DNA of 42,688 nt from a virus: positions 1 through 42,688 of IMG/VR virus record IMGVR_UViG_3300023106_000017; one strand, given 5' to 3'. This document shows, in pieces, positions 7,934 to 14,597 of the stretch. Below the pieces are notes generated by a model. That model was not told where the DNA came from and ran no database searches. It saw only the letters and a list, made by a program, of their open reading frames with translations. The position numbers and the translations under genes are program-made. Each line of letters begins with the position of its first letter. The first letter of the stretch is position 1.

Positions 7934-7955
7934 TGGTCTTACTGTATAGAGGAGG
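7934..7955. repeat. 22-bp direct repeat, copy B (before HTH gene)
   Basis: Identical to 7611-7632. Here it also encodes the last codons and stop of the zinc-ribbon gene, so it overlaps coding sequence. The shared position close upstream of two start codons suggests a control site for the HTH protein or a common initiation signal. Confidence 0.75.
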
Positions 7956-8118
7956 GAGAGGCGGGCGGCAGAACGACTGGCTTTGTTACGTCGTGCGTCC
8001 AATTGTCTTGGCAATACGGACAGGTCGGCGCGGCTGCATCCGTGGATATATACTGGCAGCGGTTGCAAGCAGGGAAAGTTTCACCTGGCTTGATGTGACT
8101 TGTGGGCGATTGCTCCAT
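7939..8118 (-). CDS. Small zinc-ribbon protein
   Basis: This 59-residue minus-strand frame runs from ATG at 8118 to TAA at 7939-7941. It has two CxxC knuckles (CNRC at ~18-21 and CPYC at ~33-36), as in small rubredoxin-like or zinc-ribbon proteins, and a Pro-rich C-terminus. It starts 2 bp after the upstream minus-strand gene ends and stops 10 bp before the HTH gene, so it fits the operon with no gaps. Its last codons fall inside the right copy of the 22-bp repeat (7934-7955). Function is unknown. Confidence 0.7.
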   Translation of the reverse strand: MEQSPTSHIKPGETFPACNRCQYISTDAAAPTCPYCQDNWTHDVTKPVVLPPASPSSIQ

Positions 8119-8120
8119 TG

Positions 8121-8411
8121 CTACAGCTTGATTTTTCTGCGATTGTGTACCGTCTTAAAAACCTCAAGGCTAACGCCCATTGAATTGCCATTATCAATCA
8201 TGTCTTCCAAGGCATCCAACACGGCAGGCGGACTGAGGTCGCGGCCCTTTAGCAGTTGAAACATGGTCGTAATGGCGTCCACTATATCAACCGTCATTTC
8301 CTCGTCTGTGCGGCTTGGCCTGTTGCGTTCAGCTAACAATCGGGCTACTTCCGTCTCGGCTTTGCCCGGTTTTTTGGGCGGCATCTTAAGCGGGTTTTTG
8401 GGCTCTTTCAT
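8121..8411 (-). CDS. Protein of unknown function, first gene of minus-strand operon
   Basis: The 96-residue product has a very basic, proline-rich N-terminus (KEPKNPLKMPPKKPGK) followed by a helical, acidic body (TVDIVDAITTMFQLLKG, AVLDALEDMIDNG). There is no recognised domain. It heads the four-gene leftward operon and is divergent from the membrane protein at 8435 with only 23 bp between, so the two promoters must overlap or lie inside the genes. Confidence 0.65.
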   Translation of the reverse strand: MKEPKNPLKMPPKKPGKAETEVARLLAERNRPSRTDEEMTVDIVDAITTMFQLLKGRDLSPPAVLDALEDMIDNGNSMGVSLEVFKTVHNRRKIKL

Positions 8412-8434
8412 GCGTGTAAGTTACAAACAATCAA

Positions 8435-8962
8435 ATGAATAACCTACCAATACTTCTACTTTCTCACGCAATCGCGCTGCTTGTTTTCGCGTGGTTCACC
8501 ATCCGCTACGAAGCCCCGCTGAACGTACGGATGATAACCGACAACGGCAGTGCCGACGACCTGAAGCGCGGGTTTCACCAGCGCCGGACGTGGGTGCGTT
8601 TCTGGTGGTGGCTGGCCTGCGTGGCGCTGGGCTCAACCCCTCTCCTGTGGGGAGGGGGTAAGGGGTGGGTGTTGCCGGTAGGCGCACTGGGTACCCTGCT
8701 GGCCGTGTTCTTCCTGCGCACCTTCGGGCCGCTGCTGAACCACGGCCTAAAGCTAGACTACAAAAGCCGCTTCTACGCCTCGCCCAAGTCGGCCAGCTTC
8801 CCCGATGCCTACGTGTGGCGGCATGTGCGGCAGGGCTTCCCGAATGAATCCGACGAGGCCCTGCAAGGCCGGGCCAACCTCGTCAATCAATACTGGCTGA
8901 ATACGTGCCTTGTTGGCGGCCTTGTGCTGTACGTGGCCCTAATGACAACCTATCTCCTATGA
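8435..8962 (+). CDS. Multi-span membrane protein (accessory)
   Basis: The 175-residue product has an N-terminal helix (~4-22), two central helices (~56-72 and ~80-97) and a C-terminal one (~155-173), with a soluble loop at ~100-150 rich in Arg, Lys and aromatic residues. Bases 8637-8657 inside the gene are a GC-rich palindrome (CCCCTCTCC-TGT-GGGGAGGGG) encoding STPLLWGGGKG, which looks like an inserted REP-type repeat. It is coupled by ATGA to the cupin gene. Function is unknown; a superinfection or host-fitness role would be a guess. Confidence 0.75.
   Translation: MNNLPILLLSHAIALLVFAWFTIRYEAPLNVRMITDNGSADDLKRGFHQRRTWVRFWWWLACVALGSTPLLWGGGKGWVLPVGALGTLLAVFFLRTFGPLLNHGLKLDYKSRFYASPKSASFPDAYVWRHVRQGFPNESDEALQGRANLVNQYWLNTCLVGGLVLYVALMTTYLL
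8637..8657. repeat. REP-like palindrome inside the membrane-protein gene
   Basis: CCCCTCTCC-TGT-GGGGAGGGG, followed by GGTAAGGGGTGGG, is a near-perfect GC palindrome resembling bacterial REP-type elements. It is read in frame as part of the protein. Confidence 0.55.
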
Positions 8963-9378
8963 GCCCCCTCGACACCCTCCTCACCACCCACGCCGCCCAA
9001 CTCCAGCAGTTGCTGCCGCCCCACCTGTGGCCCCTGAATCCGTGCAAGACGGAGCAGTTCGGCCCGCTCACCAAGTACACGCTGGGCGAAGACCAACCCG
9101 GTATCTGGGCCATGCTCCACCACCTGCGGGCGGCCGACACCGGAGCGCCGCATGACCACCCGGTCAATTTTCATACCTACATCGTGTCCGGCGGCTACGT
9201 GGAACGCCTTTACGAAGGCGGAGCCTGGCGGGATGTGGCGCGGCTGCCCGGCCAGGACCACCTGATTGAAGCAACCTGCATTCATTCCATTATCGAACTA
9301 CCAGCCGGCGAGTCCTGGTCCCTCTGCTTTGCTGGGCCTGTCGTGCGCGAATGGAAGCACTACCCCGAATTGATATGA
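8959..9378 (+). CDS. Cupin-fold protein
   Basis: The product is 139 residues from the ATG at 8959, within an ATGA overlap with the membrane-protein gene. An HxH pair (His65, His67 in APHDHP), followed by FHTYIVSGGYVERLYE, then a second motif (CIHSIIELPAGESWSLCF with His109), match the two-motif layout of cupins that hold a metal. The family includes dioxygenases and small binding proteins; the substrate is unknown. Such a gene in a phage accessory region is most likely cargo. Confidence 0.8.
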   Translation: MSPLDTLLTTHAAQLQQLLPPHLWPLNPCKTEQFGPLTKYTLGEDQPGIWAMLHHLRAADTGAPHDHPVNFHTYIVSGGYVERLYEGGAWRDVARLPGQDHLIEATCIHSIIELPAGESWSLCFAGPVVREWKHYPELI

Positions 9379-9386
9379 CACTCCTT

Positions 9387-9407
9387 GCCTCTCCCGCAGC
9401 CAACGAA
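9387..9407. repeat. 21-bp direct repeat, left copy
   Basis: The sequence GCCTCTCCCGCAGCCAACGA(A) here recurs exactly at 9815-9835. The pair brackets the single gene at 9455-9799 with its promoter. This copy starts 8 bp after the cupin stop codon. It may be a footprint of gene insertion or a recombination site. Confidence 0.85.
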
Positions 9408-9420
9408 TCTATTTAATTGC

Positions 9421-9451
9421 TTGTTTATCAGCAGTATAATGCTTATATTTA
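9421..9451 (+). promoter_or_regulatory. Bacteroidota-type promoter, predicted leaderless
   Basis: TTG at 9421-9423, a 20-base spacer and TATATTTA at 9444-9451 match the TTG-N19/20-TAnnTTTG promoter except for the last base. The start codon follows 3 bases later, so transcription should begin at or next to the A of the ATG at 9455. Confidence 0.6.
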
Positions 9452-9454
9452 AGC

Positions 9455-9799
9455 ATGAAAAACACTCAGCAAACCCCGCCAAAACCCACCGCCATGATGC
9501 GGATCGGCCATGTTAAAATCAATCATGTTGTACCAGCCCATATCCTGGCCGGGATTAATGCGGGCTACGATAAGACAATTTCCAAATGCCCCGTTGTTGG
9601 CCTAAAGGTGTTGTTTCACGAAAGCGGGGAGGCTTACTCGGTGGGCTTTCGGCTGAACGGCTACACGTTGGGCGGCAGCGGGGAAGGCGGGTTTGCCCCG
9701 GGCCCATTCATGCGCTTTTCACCGGAAGTGGTGGCCTACCTGAGCCATGTTGCTGACCAAGCACTGGCCATGGTTCAGCCCATTGTCACCACGCATTAA
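9455..9799 (+). CDS. Protein of unknown function, repeat-flanked single gene
   Basis: The 114-residue product has an alpha/beta-like body (HILAGINAGYDKT, VVGLKVLFHESGEAYSVGFRLNGYTLGGSGEGG) and a helical C-terminus (EVVAYLSHVADQALAMVQ). There is no recognised family. It has its own promoter, predicted to give a leaderless mRNA, and is bracketed by exact 21-bp direct repeats, suggesting independent arrival as a cassette. It is followed by a hairpin and an intrinsic terminator (9943-9979). Confidence 0.7.
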   Translation: MKNTQQTPPKPTAMMRIGHVKINHVVPAHILAGINAGYDKTISKCPVVGLKVLFHESGEAYSVGFRLNGYTLGGSGEGGFAPGPFMRFSPEVVAYLSHVADQALAMVQPIVTTH

Positions 9800-9814
9800 A
9801 GAATGAGCCCTGTC

Positions 9815-9835
9815 GCCTCTCCCGCAGCCAACGAA
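9815..9835. repeat. 21-bp direct repeat, right copy
   Basis: This is an exact copy of 9387-9407, beginning 15 bp after the stop codon of the bracketed gene. Unlike the left copy, its 3' half also forms the left arm of the hairpin at 9824-9863. Confidence 0.85.
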
Positions 9836-9863
9836 ACAACCCGTATTCGGGTGTGTTGGCTGC
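9824..9863 (+). other. Two-part hairpin downstream of the repeat-flanked gene
   Basis: GCAGCCAAC (9824-9832) pairs perfectly with GTTGGCTGC (9855-9863), and inside it ACCCG pairs with CGGGT around a TATT loop. There is no T run, so it is not a standard terminator; it could protect an mRNA 3' end or be a recombination or protein-binding site. Confidence 0.7.
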
Positions 9864-9942
9864 CGCAATGGGTGGGGGCGGGGTAGGTAGAGGTGGTTTC
9901 TCTTGGTTGTGGTATTGTCTGTGGAAGGATATAATACCCGGT

Positions 9943-9979
9943 AAAAAGCCTGTGCCTTAACTTGGTGCAGGCTTTTTTT
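9943..9979 (+). terminator. Intrinsic terminator
   Basis: AAAAAGCCTG (9943-9952) pairs with CAGGCTTTTT (9968-9977) and is followed by a T-rich tail, a textbook rho-independent terminator for the rightward transcript that ends after the gene at 9455-9799. Confidence 0.85.
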
Positions 9980-9989
9980 CGTATATTTG
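9962..9989 (+). promoter_or_regulatory. Candidate promoter of the structured RNA
   Basis: TATATTTG at 9982-9989 is a perfect Bacteroidota -7 box (TAnnTTTG). A TTG lies at 9962-9964, with a somewhat short 17-base spacer inside the terminator arm. Start of transcription would be near 9993. Confidence 0.5.
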
Positions 9990-9992
9990 AAT

Positions 9993-10418
9993 AAGGAATC
10001 GGATAGGGCGGCCATGCTTGCAAGTAGCAGGGTGCAGCGTTGGACAGACTGCTTAGAACCATCAGCCATCCCCAGCCTATGAATAGGCAAAGGGGGAAAG
10101 TAGGGGCCTTGTCGCCATCGATTCCACCCCATCACCACCTACTCTATCGTGAGGGTGGAAACAAGCTCGACCCTTCATCGCAAATTACAGGCTGTGGTGA
10201 TTGAAATGTGCATGCGCCATAAGCACAAGGGCCGACCATCTTGCCTGTAGCCCACCGAAGCCTTTCGTTCCACGTTAGCGATTCATGTAGGGGGCGCGGG
10301 CACCAGCGCTGGGGTTACAACCTACACGTCGAATCAAGCACGGAAGGTAGTCCTTGCGGTAAGACCAAAAGGCAACAAAAGCCCCGGCTCCTGTATCAGA
10401 GGCCGGGGCTTTTGGTTT
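9993..10418 (+). ncRNA. Candidate structured non-coding RNA, ~420 nt, family unknown
   Basis: This is the largest stretch without a credible protein gene. It has a -7 box just upstream and an intrinsic terminator at its end. Helices visible by eye, in order: CCCC/GGGG closing GCCTA-TGAA-TAGGC (~10069-10096); TTCCACCC with GGGTGGAA (~10122-10160); ACAGGC with GCCTGT (~10188-10248) enclosing TGTGC/GCACA; GATTC..TGTAGG with CCTACA..GAATC (~10280-10334); AAGG/CCTT (~10344-10355). I looked for RNase P, tmRNA, SRP and group I intron signatures and did not find them. A phage-encoded regulatory or packaging-related RNA is possible. Strand is set by the promoter and terminator; all of this is inferred from sequence alone. 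Confidence 0.5.
10377..10413. terminator. Strong intrinsic terminator, possibly bidirectional
   Basis: AAAAGCCCCGGC (10377-10388) pairs perfectly with GCCGGGGCTTTT (10402-10413), giving a 12-bp stem with A and T flanks on both sides. It ends the candidate RNA on the plus strand and also lies just past the stop of the leftward integrase gene, so it could serve both. Confidence 0.85.
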
Positions 10419-10422
10419 GCGC

Positions 10423-11646
10423 TTAGTCGTACACCGAATCCGCAACGTTATCGAGCTGCTGCGTCAGCATGGGCCGGACGTAGCGCTCGGTGGTGGATTC
10501 TTTCTTGTGGCCCAGCATGCCCTGCGCCGCCCGGATGGACCCGGTGGCTTCAACGGTGTGGGTGGCCAGCGAGTGCCGGGCCGTGTGGGAGTGCAGCCGG
10601 CCGGGCAGGTCGAGCAGCTGCGCGCAATCCTGCAGCCCGTGCCACACCAGGGTGGTTGCGGCCTTGCGGGCCTTAAACTTGGCTTGCACCGAAAGAGCAG
10701 CATAGTTGGCGGGCAACAGCGGGAACACCAGCCCGGGCTTGGGGCCGTAATGCGCCAGCACCTTCAGCAACTTGGGGTGCAGCTTCACGTCGTGCTCCCC
10801 GCCGCCTTTTTCGGCCCGGAACCGCGCCCGGCCGTTGGCAATCTGGCCCCAATCCAGCTCCAATACCGGGCCCAGGCGCGAGCCGTGCAGGTAGTACTGG
10901 CACAGGTAAATGTCCCGGGCCCACCGCGCCCGGCCGGGCACCAAGTCCAACGCCGCCAGCCGGGCCAACTCTTCCTTGCTGAGCACGTAGCGGGCGCGGC
11001 TCAGTTTCTTGCCAGCAGCGGGGGTGGCCACGGCAAACGGGTTGGCATCCTTCGGCCGGGCCACGGCAAACAGGGCCTGCAGGCGCGGCACGTAGCGAAC
11101 CGCCTGGGGCACGGCGTGGGCAAAGTCGCCCACCAGGTCGGCATCCAGCAGGGGCAGGGGCAGGGCCGGGCGGTTGAGCCAGGCCTTGAAGGCGCGGAGA
11201 GCGGTTTGGTCGGTGGCGTGGCTGTAGGGGTTCTTCCGGCTGGCCAGCGCGGCATCGAGCAACTTCAACGCATCCGGCACCGGCGCCGGCTTGGGCGGCA
11301 ATAGCGCGGCCCGCACCTGGCTGGCCGTCACCGAGGCCGCGCCCGGCAGTGGCTGGAGCGTGGAATTGAGCAGACGGGCCGACGCCTCGAACTTGTCGAG
11401 CACCTCGTTGAGCGCCCGCGTCACCTCGTCCTTGCGGCTCTTGGGAATCAGGCGCTTGGTGGCCTTGTCCCATTCCTGGGGAAGGCAGCGGATTCCGGGG
11501 CTGGCTTCGGCGCGGGTGCCGTGAATGGTGATGCGTAGGGACACGGGGACTTTGCCCGCGGCGTTGGCCTTGGCGTTGTTTATCCAAAATGTCAGGTCCA
11601 CGTGCTGCTGCGCGAGGTGGGCCGCCAACTGCGTAGCCGCAACCAT
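10423..11646 (-). CDS. int: Tyrosine-recombinase integrase
   Basis: The product is 407 residues from the ATG at 11646; an in-frame ATG at 11745 adds a 33-residue leader and is less likely. The N-terminus (VDLTFWINNAKANAAGKVPVS...IRCLPQEWD) matches the arm-DNA-binding domain of Bacteroidota integrases, followed by a SAM-like core-binding domain. The catalytic set is complete: Arg257 (HGSRLGPV), His354 and Arg357 (HTARH), His380 (LGHKKEST) and Tyr389 (ERYV). The enzyme should integrate and excise the phage at attP/attB. It is transcribed leftward, away from the repressor side. The 312 bp upstream contain repeats proposed as attP. A strong terminator follows the stop codon. Confidence 0.95.
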   Translation of the reverse strand: MVAATQLAAHLAQQHVDLTFWINNAKANAAGKVPVSLRITIHGTRAEASPGIRCLPQEWDKATKRLIPKSRKDEVTRALNEVLDKFEASARLLNSTLQPLPGAASVTASQVRAALLPPKPAPVPDALKLLDAALASRKNPYSHATDQTALRAFKAWLNRPALPLPLLDADLVGDFAHAVPQAVRYVPRLQALFAVARPKDANPFAVATPAAGKKLSRARYVLSKEELARLAALDLVPGRARWARDIYLCQYYLHGSRLGPVLELDWGQIANGRARFRAEKGGGEHDVKLHPKLLKVLAHYGPKPGLVFPLLPANYAALSVQAKFKARKAATTLVWHGLQDCAQLLDLPGRLHSHTARHSLATHTVEATGSIRAAQGMLGHKKESTTERYVRPMLTQQLDNVADSVYD

Positions 11647-11724
11647 AAGGCAGGAGCAACGCAATAATGCAGCCGTAATATATAAAGGAGGGAGCCGCAG
11701 CAAACGTTTGGGAAACCCCGTAGC

Positions 11725-11946
11725 AGGGGTAACCTCGTGGCTCAACGGCTCGCAGAGGCAGGGGAGGGGGTAACCGGGGCTACTGGGGCGGTTTTAGCCC
11801 CTGGCAGTGCCGCCTGACCGCTTTTAAATAGCGTAGCACAAAGGTACGGCTATTCTAAAATGTGGTCAGGCAGCAACCCGGTGGCGGTTTATTTAGTTCG
11901 GTGGGGGAGGGGGTAACCGAATCAAGACCGAAACAGGGTTTGAACT
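11725..11946. other. Candidate attP region with direct and inverted repeats
   Basis: This non-coding stretch between int and the repressor holds two exact 16-bp direct repeats (GGGGAGGGGGTAACCG at 11761-11776 and 11904-11919), a shorter GGGGTAACC at 11726-11734, and a long imperfect inverted repeat whose arms are 11809-11832 and 11849-11874 (shared core GCCTGACC, TTTTA, ATAGC). The minus strand at 11945-11925 (GTTCAAACCCTGTTTCGGTC) resembles the T-loop and 3' acceptor end of a tRNA. Direct repeats as arm sites and a tRNA-like core would fit an attachment site, but which part is the core is not settled. Confidence 0.4.
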
Positions 11947-11958
11947 AGCGCAGCACCC

Positions 11959-12564
11959 TTACGCGGCCACTCGAAACTGCAGCACCCGGCATTCGGGGGC
12001 GGCTTCCGTAGCGGTCGCAGCATAAGCTGACTGCCAACGGCGAATCGAGTGGGCGGGGGCAGCTGCATCTGCGCTAGCTAGCGGCTTTCGGAAGGCATCG
12101 CGCCAGGCGTCTATGTCTTCCTGCTGGCGCTCGATGATGCGGTCCTTCTCAGCTAAGCGAATCAGCAGCTGTTGTACAACCGGGTCGTCGTCGTAGAGGT
12201 AGGGGCCGGAAGCCTGCCCGGCGGCCAGTTCCTTTTCGACTGGCTGCACGGTGGGGTGGGCGGTGGCGCGGGCTTCGCCGTGGGCACGAGTGTGGGCTAC
12301 TGATACGCCTTTCTCATTGTGGCGCCCATTTGGAAACGGCTCCCCTTCGCCCGTAGTCAACCATGCCGCGTCGATGTTGGGATAGGCTTCAATAATCTGG
12401 GCCAGCATCTTGCGGCCCGGCTCGTTGCGGCCTACCATATAGTTGCTGATGGCTTGCGGGGTGCTGCCGATTTTCTGGGCAAACTGCCGGGCATTAAGGC
12501 CGACCGACTCTAATAGCCGCGTGAAGATGCGCGCTACGTCTGGATGCTTTGGGGGCTCTTCCAT
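11959..12564 (-). CDS. Lysogeny repressor-like XRE-family protein
   Basis: The product is 201 residues from the ATG at 12564; an upstream in-frame ATG at 12609 would extend into the operator and is less likely. Residues ~8-65 form an XRE/C1 helix-turn-helix domain (NARQFAQKIGSTPQAISNYMVGRNEPGRKML, then ANLI-like helices), followed by a linker and a coiled-coil segment (LLIRLAEKDRIIERQQEDIDAW) likely used for oligomerisation. There is no S24 self-cleaving peptidase domain, so induction is probably by an antirepressor, and an AntA/ANT protein is encoded at 13790. It is divergent from the early operon across an operator-like palindrome at 12607-12637. Confidence 0.85.
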   Translation of the reverse strand: MEEPPKHPDVARIFTRLLESVGLNARQFAQKIGSTPQAISNYMVGRNEPGRKMLAQIIEAYPNIDAAWLTTGEGEPFPNGRHNEKGVSVAHTRAHGEARATAHPTVQPVEKELAAGQASGPYLYDDDPVVQQLLIRLAEKDRIIERQQEDIDAWRDAFRKPLASADAAAPAHSIRRWQSAYAATATEAAPECRVLQFRVAA

Positions 12565-12606
12565 GTGTGAAAGTGTAGGATGGGTGAAAGAAAGAATAGT
12601 TAGTGT

Positions 12607-12646
12607 CAAAAACTGTTGCTATTAGCAACAACTTTTGCTATATTTG
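12607..12646 (+). promoter_or_regulatory. Early rightward promoter with palindromic repressor operator
   Basis: Two 15-base half-sites, CAAAAACTGTTGCTA (12607-12621) and TAGCAACAACTTTTG (12623-12637), are inverted around one T and match at 13 of 15 positions. They overlap a promoter TTG (12617-12619)-N19-TATATTTG (12639-12646) that would drive the early genes from 12723. The same half-site recurs at 14541-14592. Binding by the adjacent XRE repressor is the natural inference. Confidence 0.8.
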
Positions 12647-12722
12647 CGTTGTTACTGTTGCGCCGAACAGCATTGTAACGCCGCAAACATACAACAGGTT
12701 TTGACATTAACCACAATTTCAC

Positions 12723-12956
12723 ATGGCAGCACCTAAAAAACCCTCCCTTACGAAGTCCCGAGAGGACTTTGACGCCCTCAAGCCCTTGCCCACCAACTAC
12801 GGCATGCGGGTAAACCTGCACTTCCCTGAAATCAATCTAAAGCTGCTGTATCGGGCCGTTGCTGGCCGGGTGGAGTATCCAGCTGGCTTAGAGGCACTAA
12901 AGGTTATTTCCCGGCTGTATAGCGGGGCCAACAAGCAGCACCTGCAAGCCGCATGA
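12723..12956 (+). CDS. First gene of early operon, unknown function
   Basis: The 77-residue product begins with a basic segment (MAAPKKPSLTKSRED), then a compact helical C-terminus (EINLKLLYRAVAGRVEYPAGLEALKVISRLY). The position, first after the repressor-controlled promoter, is where a Cro-type regulator would sit, but I do not see a clear HTH. It overlaps the Dam-type gene by ATGA. Function is unknown. Confidence 0.65.
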   Translation: MAAPKKPSLTKSREDFDALKPLPTNYGMRVNLHFPEINLKLLYRAVAGRVEYPAGLEALKVISRLYSGANKQHLQAA

Positions 12957-13786
12957 AGACGCCCATCAGCTACTACGGCGGGAAGCAGCGCCTCGTGCCG
13001 GAAATCCTGCCGCTCATTCCGCAGCACCGCCGGTATGTCGAGCCGTTCGTAGGCGGGGCCGCGCTTTTTTTCGCCAAGGACCCCAGCGCTCACGAAACCA
13101 TCAACGACTACGACCAGCGGGTGATAAACTTCTGGGAGGTGGTGCAGACTCGGTTCGATGAATTGGCAGCCCGCATTGCTCTCATGCTGAATGCTGAGGC
13201 ATATTATCAGCGGGCTTATGCTGTACTGAAAGCCCCGAAGGGTGACCCGGTGGAATATGCCTGGGCTTTCTGGGTGCAAACCAATATGAGCTTCAGTAAA
13301 AAGCTATTTGGCGGCTGGGCGCACGGTGTCAACCTAAAGGATATTGGCAGTCAAGCCACGACGCTAGCCAGCAGCAAGGAAAGCCTGCAGCGCGGCGTAG
13401 CTGGCCGGCTGTCGGGCGTAGATATTGCCTGTCGCGATGCCGTGGGCCTGATTCAGTTGAAAGATGGCCCCGACGCTTTTATGTATTTCGACCCGCCTTA
13501 CAAGGGTTCGGAGTGCGGCCACTACGAAGGCAAGCAAGAAGTATTTGACCGGTTGCTCGAGGTGCTACCGACGCTCAAATGCAAGTGGCTAATGAGCAGC
13601 TATCCCGACGAACGGCTAACAGCACTACGCCTGCAGCACGGCTGGGAAAGCATGGACCTAGACCGCAATCTATCGGTGTCAGGCAAGCACAACGCGGGCA
13701 AGCGCAAAACCGAGTGCCTGACCTACAACTACTCCCTGGCTGCCGAGCCTATTGGTCTATTTCAAGTTGAACACCTAACCGCGTAA
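12953..13786 (+). CDS. dam: DNA N6-adenine methyltransferase, D12/Dam class
   Basis: The 277-residue product opens with the class signature PISYYGGKQRL and motif I PFVGGAALFF (~31-40), which binds S-adenosylmethionine, and has the catalytic DPPY at 180-183 in MYFDPPYKGS. This is the alpha-class order of Dam and MboI-type methylases, which methylate adenine in short palindromes such as GATC; target specificity cannot be read from the sequence. No cognate restriction enzyme is seen, so it is probably protective or regulatory. It is coupled by ATGA to the preceding gene and lies 3 bp before the antirepressor gene. Confidence 0.9.
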   Translation: MKTPISYYGGKQRLVPEILPLIPQHRRYVEPFVGGAALFFAKDPSAHETINDYDQRVINFWEVVQTRFDELAARIALMLNAEAYYQRAYAVLKAPKGDPVEYAWAFWVQTNMSFSKKLFGGWAHGVNLKDIGSQATTLASSKESLQRGVAGRLSGVDIACRDAVGLIQLKDGPDAFMYFDPPYKGSECGHYEGKQEVFDRLLEVLPTLKCKWLMSSYPDERLTALRLQHGWESMDLDRNLSVSGKHNAGKRKTECLTYNYSLAAEPIGLFQVEHLTA

Positions 13787-13789
13787 TTC

Positions 13790-14524
13790 ATGAATCAGCA
13801 GCTAATTCCCATCAGCAAATCCAAGCAGGGCCGCGACGTGGTATCGGCTCAGGCGCTGCACTACTTTCTAGAAGTAGGCACCCGCTTTGATATTTGGTTC
13901 AACCGCCGCATCGAGGAATTTTCTTTTGTGCAAGGCGTTGATTTTCAGGGACCAATTTTGAACAGTAACGAGGGTGCCGACTATGTTATCACGCTCGACA
14001 TGGCTAAGGAGCTATCCATGTTGGAGCGGAACGATAAAGGCCAGCAGGCCCGGCGCTACTTCATTGAATGCGAGAAGCAGTTGCGGGGCCTTGTTGAAGC
14101 GCCCCGGCCGGCCCTGCCCACCAATTACAAAGAAGCCCTAACTGCCCTGCTGGCCGAAGTAGAGCAGAAAGAGCAGCTAGAGCAACAGTTGGCCCTGGCT
14201 GCCCCAAAGCTGGCCTTTGTGCAGTCGATTGAGGCCAGCACCAACGCCCTGACCTTCGCCGCCGCCGCTAAGTGGCTGAAAATACCCGGCATTGAAGGCC
14301 GTAACAAGCTGGTAGCCCGCCTGAAGGCCGATGGCTACCTGATGGCCAGCCGTGAGCCATACCAGCAGTATTTAAATCAAGGGCTGTTTCAGGTACAGCC
14401 ACAGACTTACCAGCCGGGCAAGAAAGAAGAAAAAGGCACTAAAGGCGAGCGTATTACTAACAGCACCCGCGTTACGCCAAAGGGTATTGAGTACTTCGCT
14501 AAGCGATACAGGCCCGCTGCATGA
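13790..14524 (+). CDS. Antirepressor (AntA/AntB N-terminus, KilA-C/ANT C-terminus)
   Basis: The 244-residue product has residues ~1-105 matching the AntA/AntB-type domain (VVSAQALHYFLEVGTRFDIWFNRRIEEFSFVQGVDF, then ITLDMAKELSMLERNDKGQQARRYFIECE). After a coiled linker, residues ~150-244 match the ANT/KilA-C domain (LTFAAAAKWLKIPGIEGRNKLVARLK, RVTPKGIEYFAKRY). Such proteins bind phage repressors or DNA and switch the phage to lysis. The repressor at 11959 lacks a self-cleavage domain, which fits antirepressor-based induction. It ends just before the second operator cluster at 14541. Confidence 0.9.
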   Translation: MNQQLIPISKSKQGRDVVSAQALHYFLEVGTRFDIWFNRRIEEFSFVQGVDFQGPILNSNEGADYVITLDMAKELSMLERNDKGQQARRYFIECEKQLRGLVEAPRPALPTNYKEALTALLAEVEQKEQLEQQLALAAPKLAFVQSIEASTNALTFAAAAKWLKIPGIEGRNKLVARLKADGYLMASREPYQQYLNQGLFQVQPQTYQPGKKEEKGTKGERITNSTRVTPKGIEYFAKRYRPAA

Positions 14525-14540
14525 TATTTTTTTGTTGATT

Positions 14541-14597
14541 GTAGCAACAACTTTTGACGTAATTCGTTGTAGTTATCAAAAGTTGTTGCTACATTTG
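14541..14597 (+). promoter_or_regulatory. Second early promoter with inverted operator half-sites
   Basis: GTAGCAACAACTTTTGA (14541-14557) and TCAAAAGTTGTTGCTAC (14576-14592) form a perfect 17-bp inverted repeat with an 18-base spacer. The half-site is the same as in the operator at 12607-12637. A promoter TTG (14567-14569)-N20-TACATTTG (14590-14597) overlaps the spacer and right arm and would drive genes from 14635. Confidence 0.8.

Noticed and set aside
7611-7955. CCTCCT in the 22-bp repeats as a functional copy of the 16S anti-Shine-Dalgarno sequence
   Set aside because: The match is only six bases, and Bacteroidota seldom use Shine-Dalgarno pairing; coincidence is more likely.
9800-10422. 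tmRNA, RNase P RNA, SRP RNA or group I intron
   Set aside because: I looked for the tag-peptide frame, the GAGGAAAGUCC-type RNase P motif, the SRP tetraloop region and group I core elements and found none convincing.
10241-10426. Short plus-strand open frame in the candidate RNA region
   Set aside because: It has no plausible fold, crosses the terminator stem, and is on average composed of residues expected from structured GC-rich RNA.
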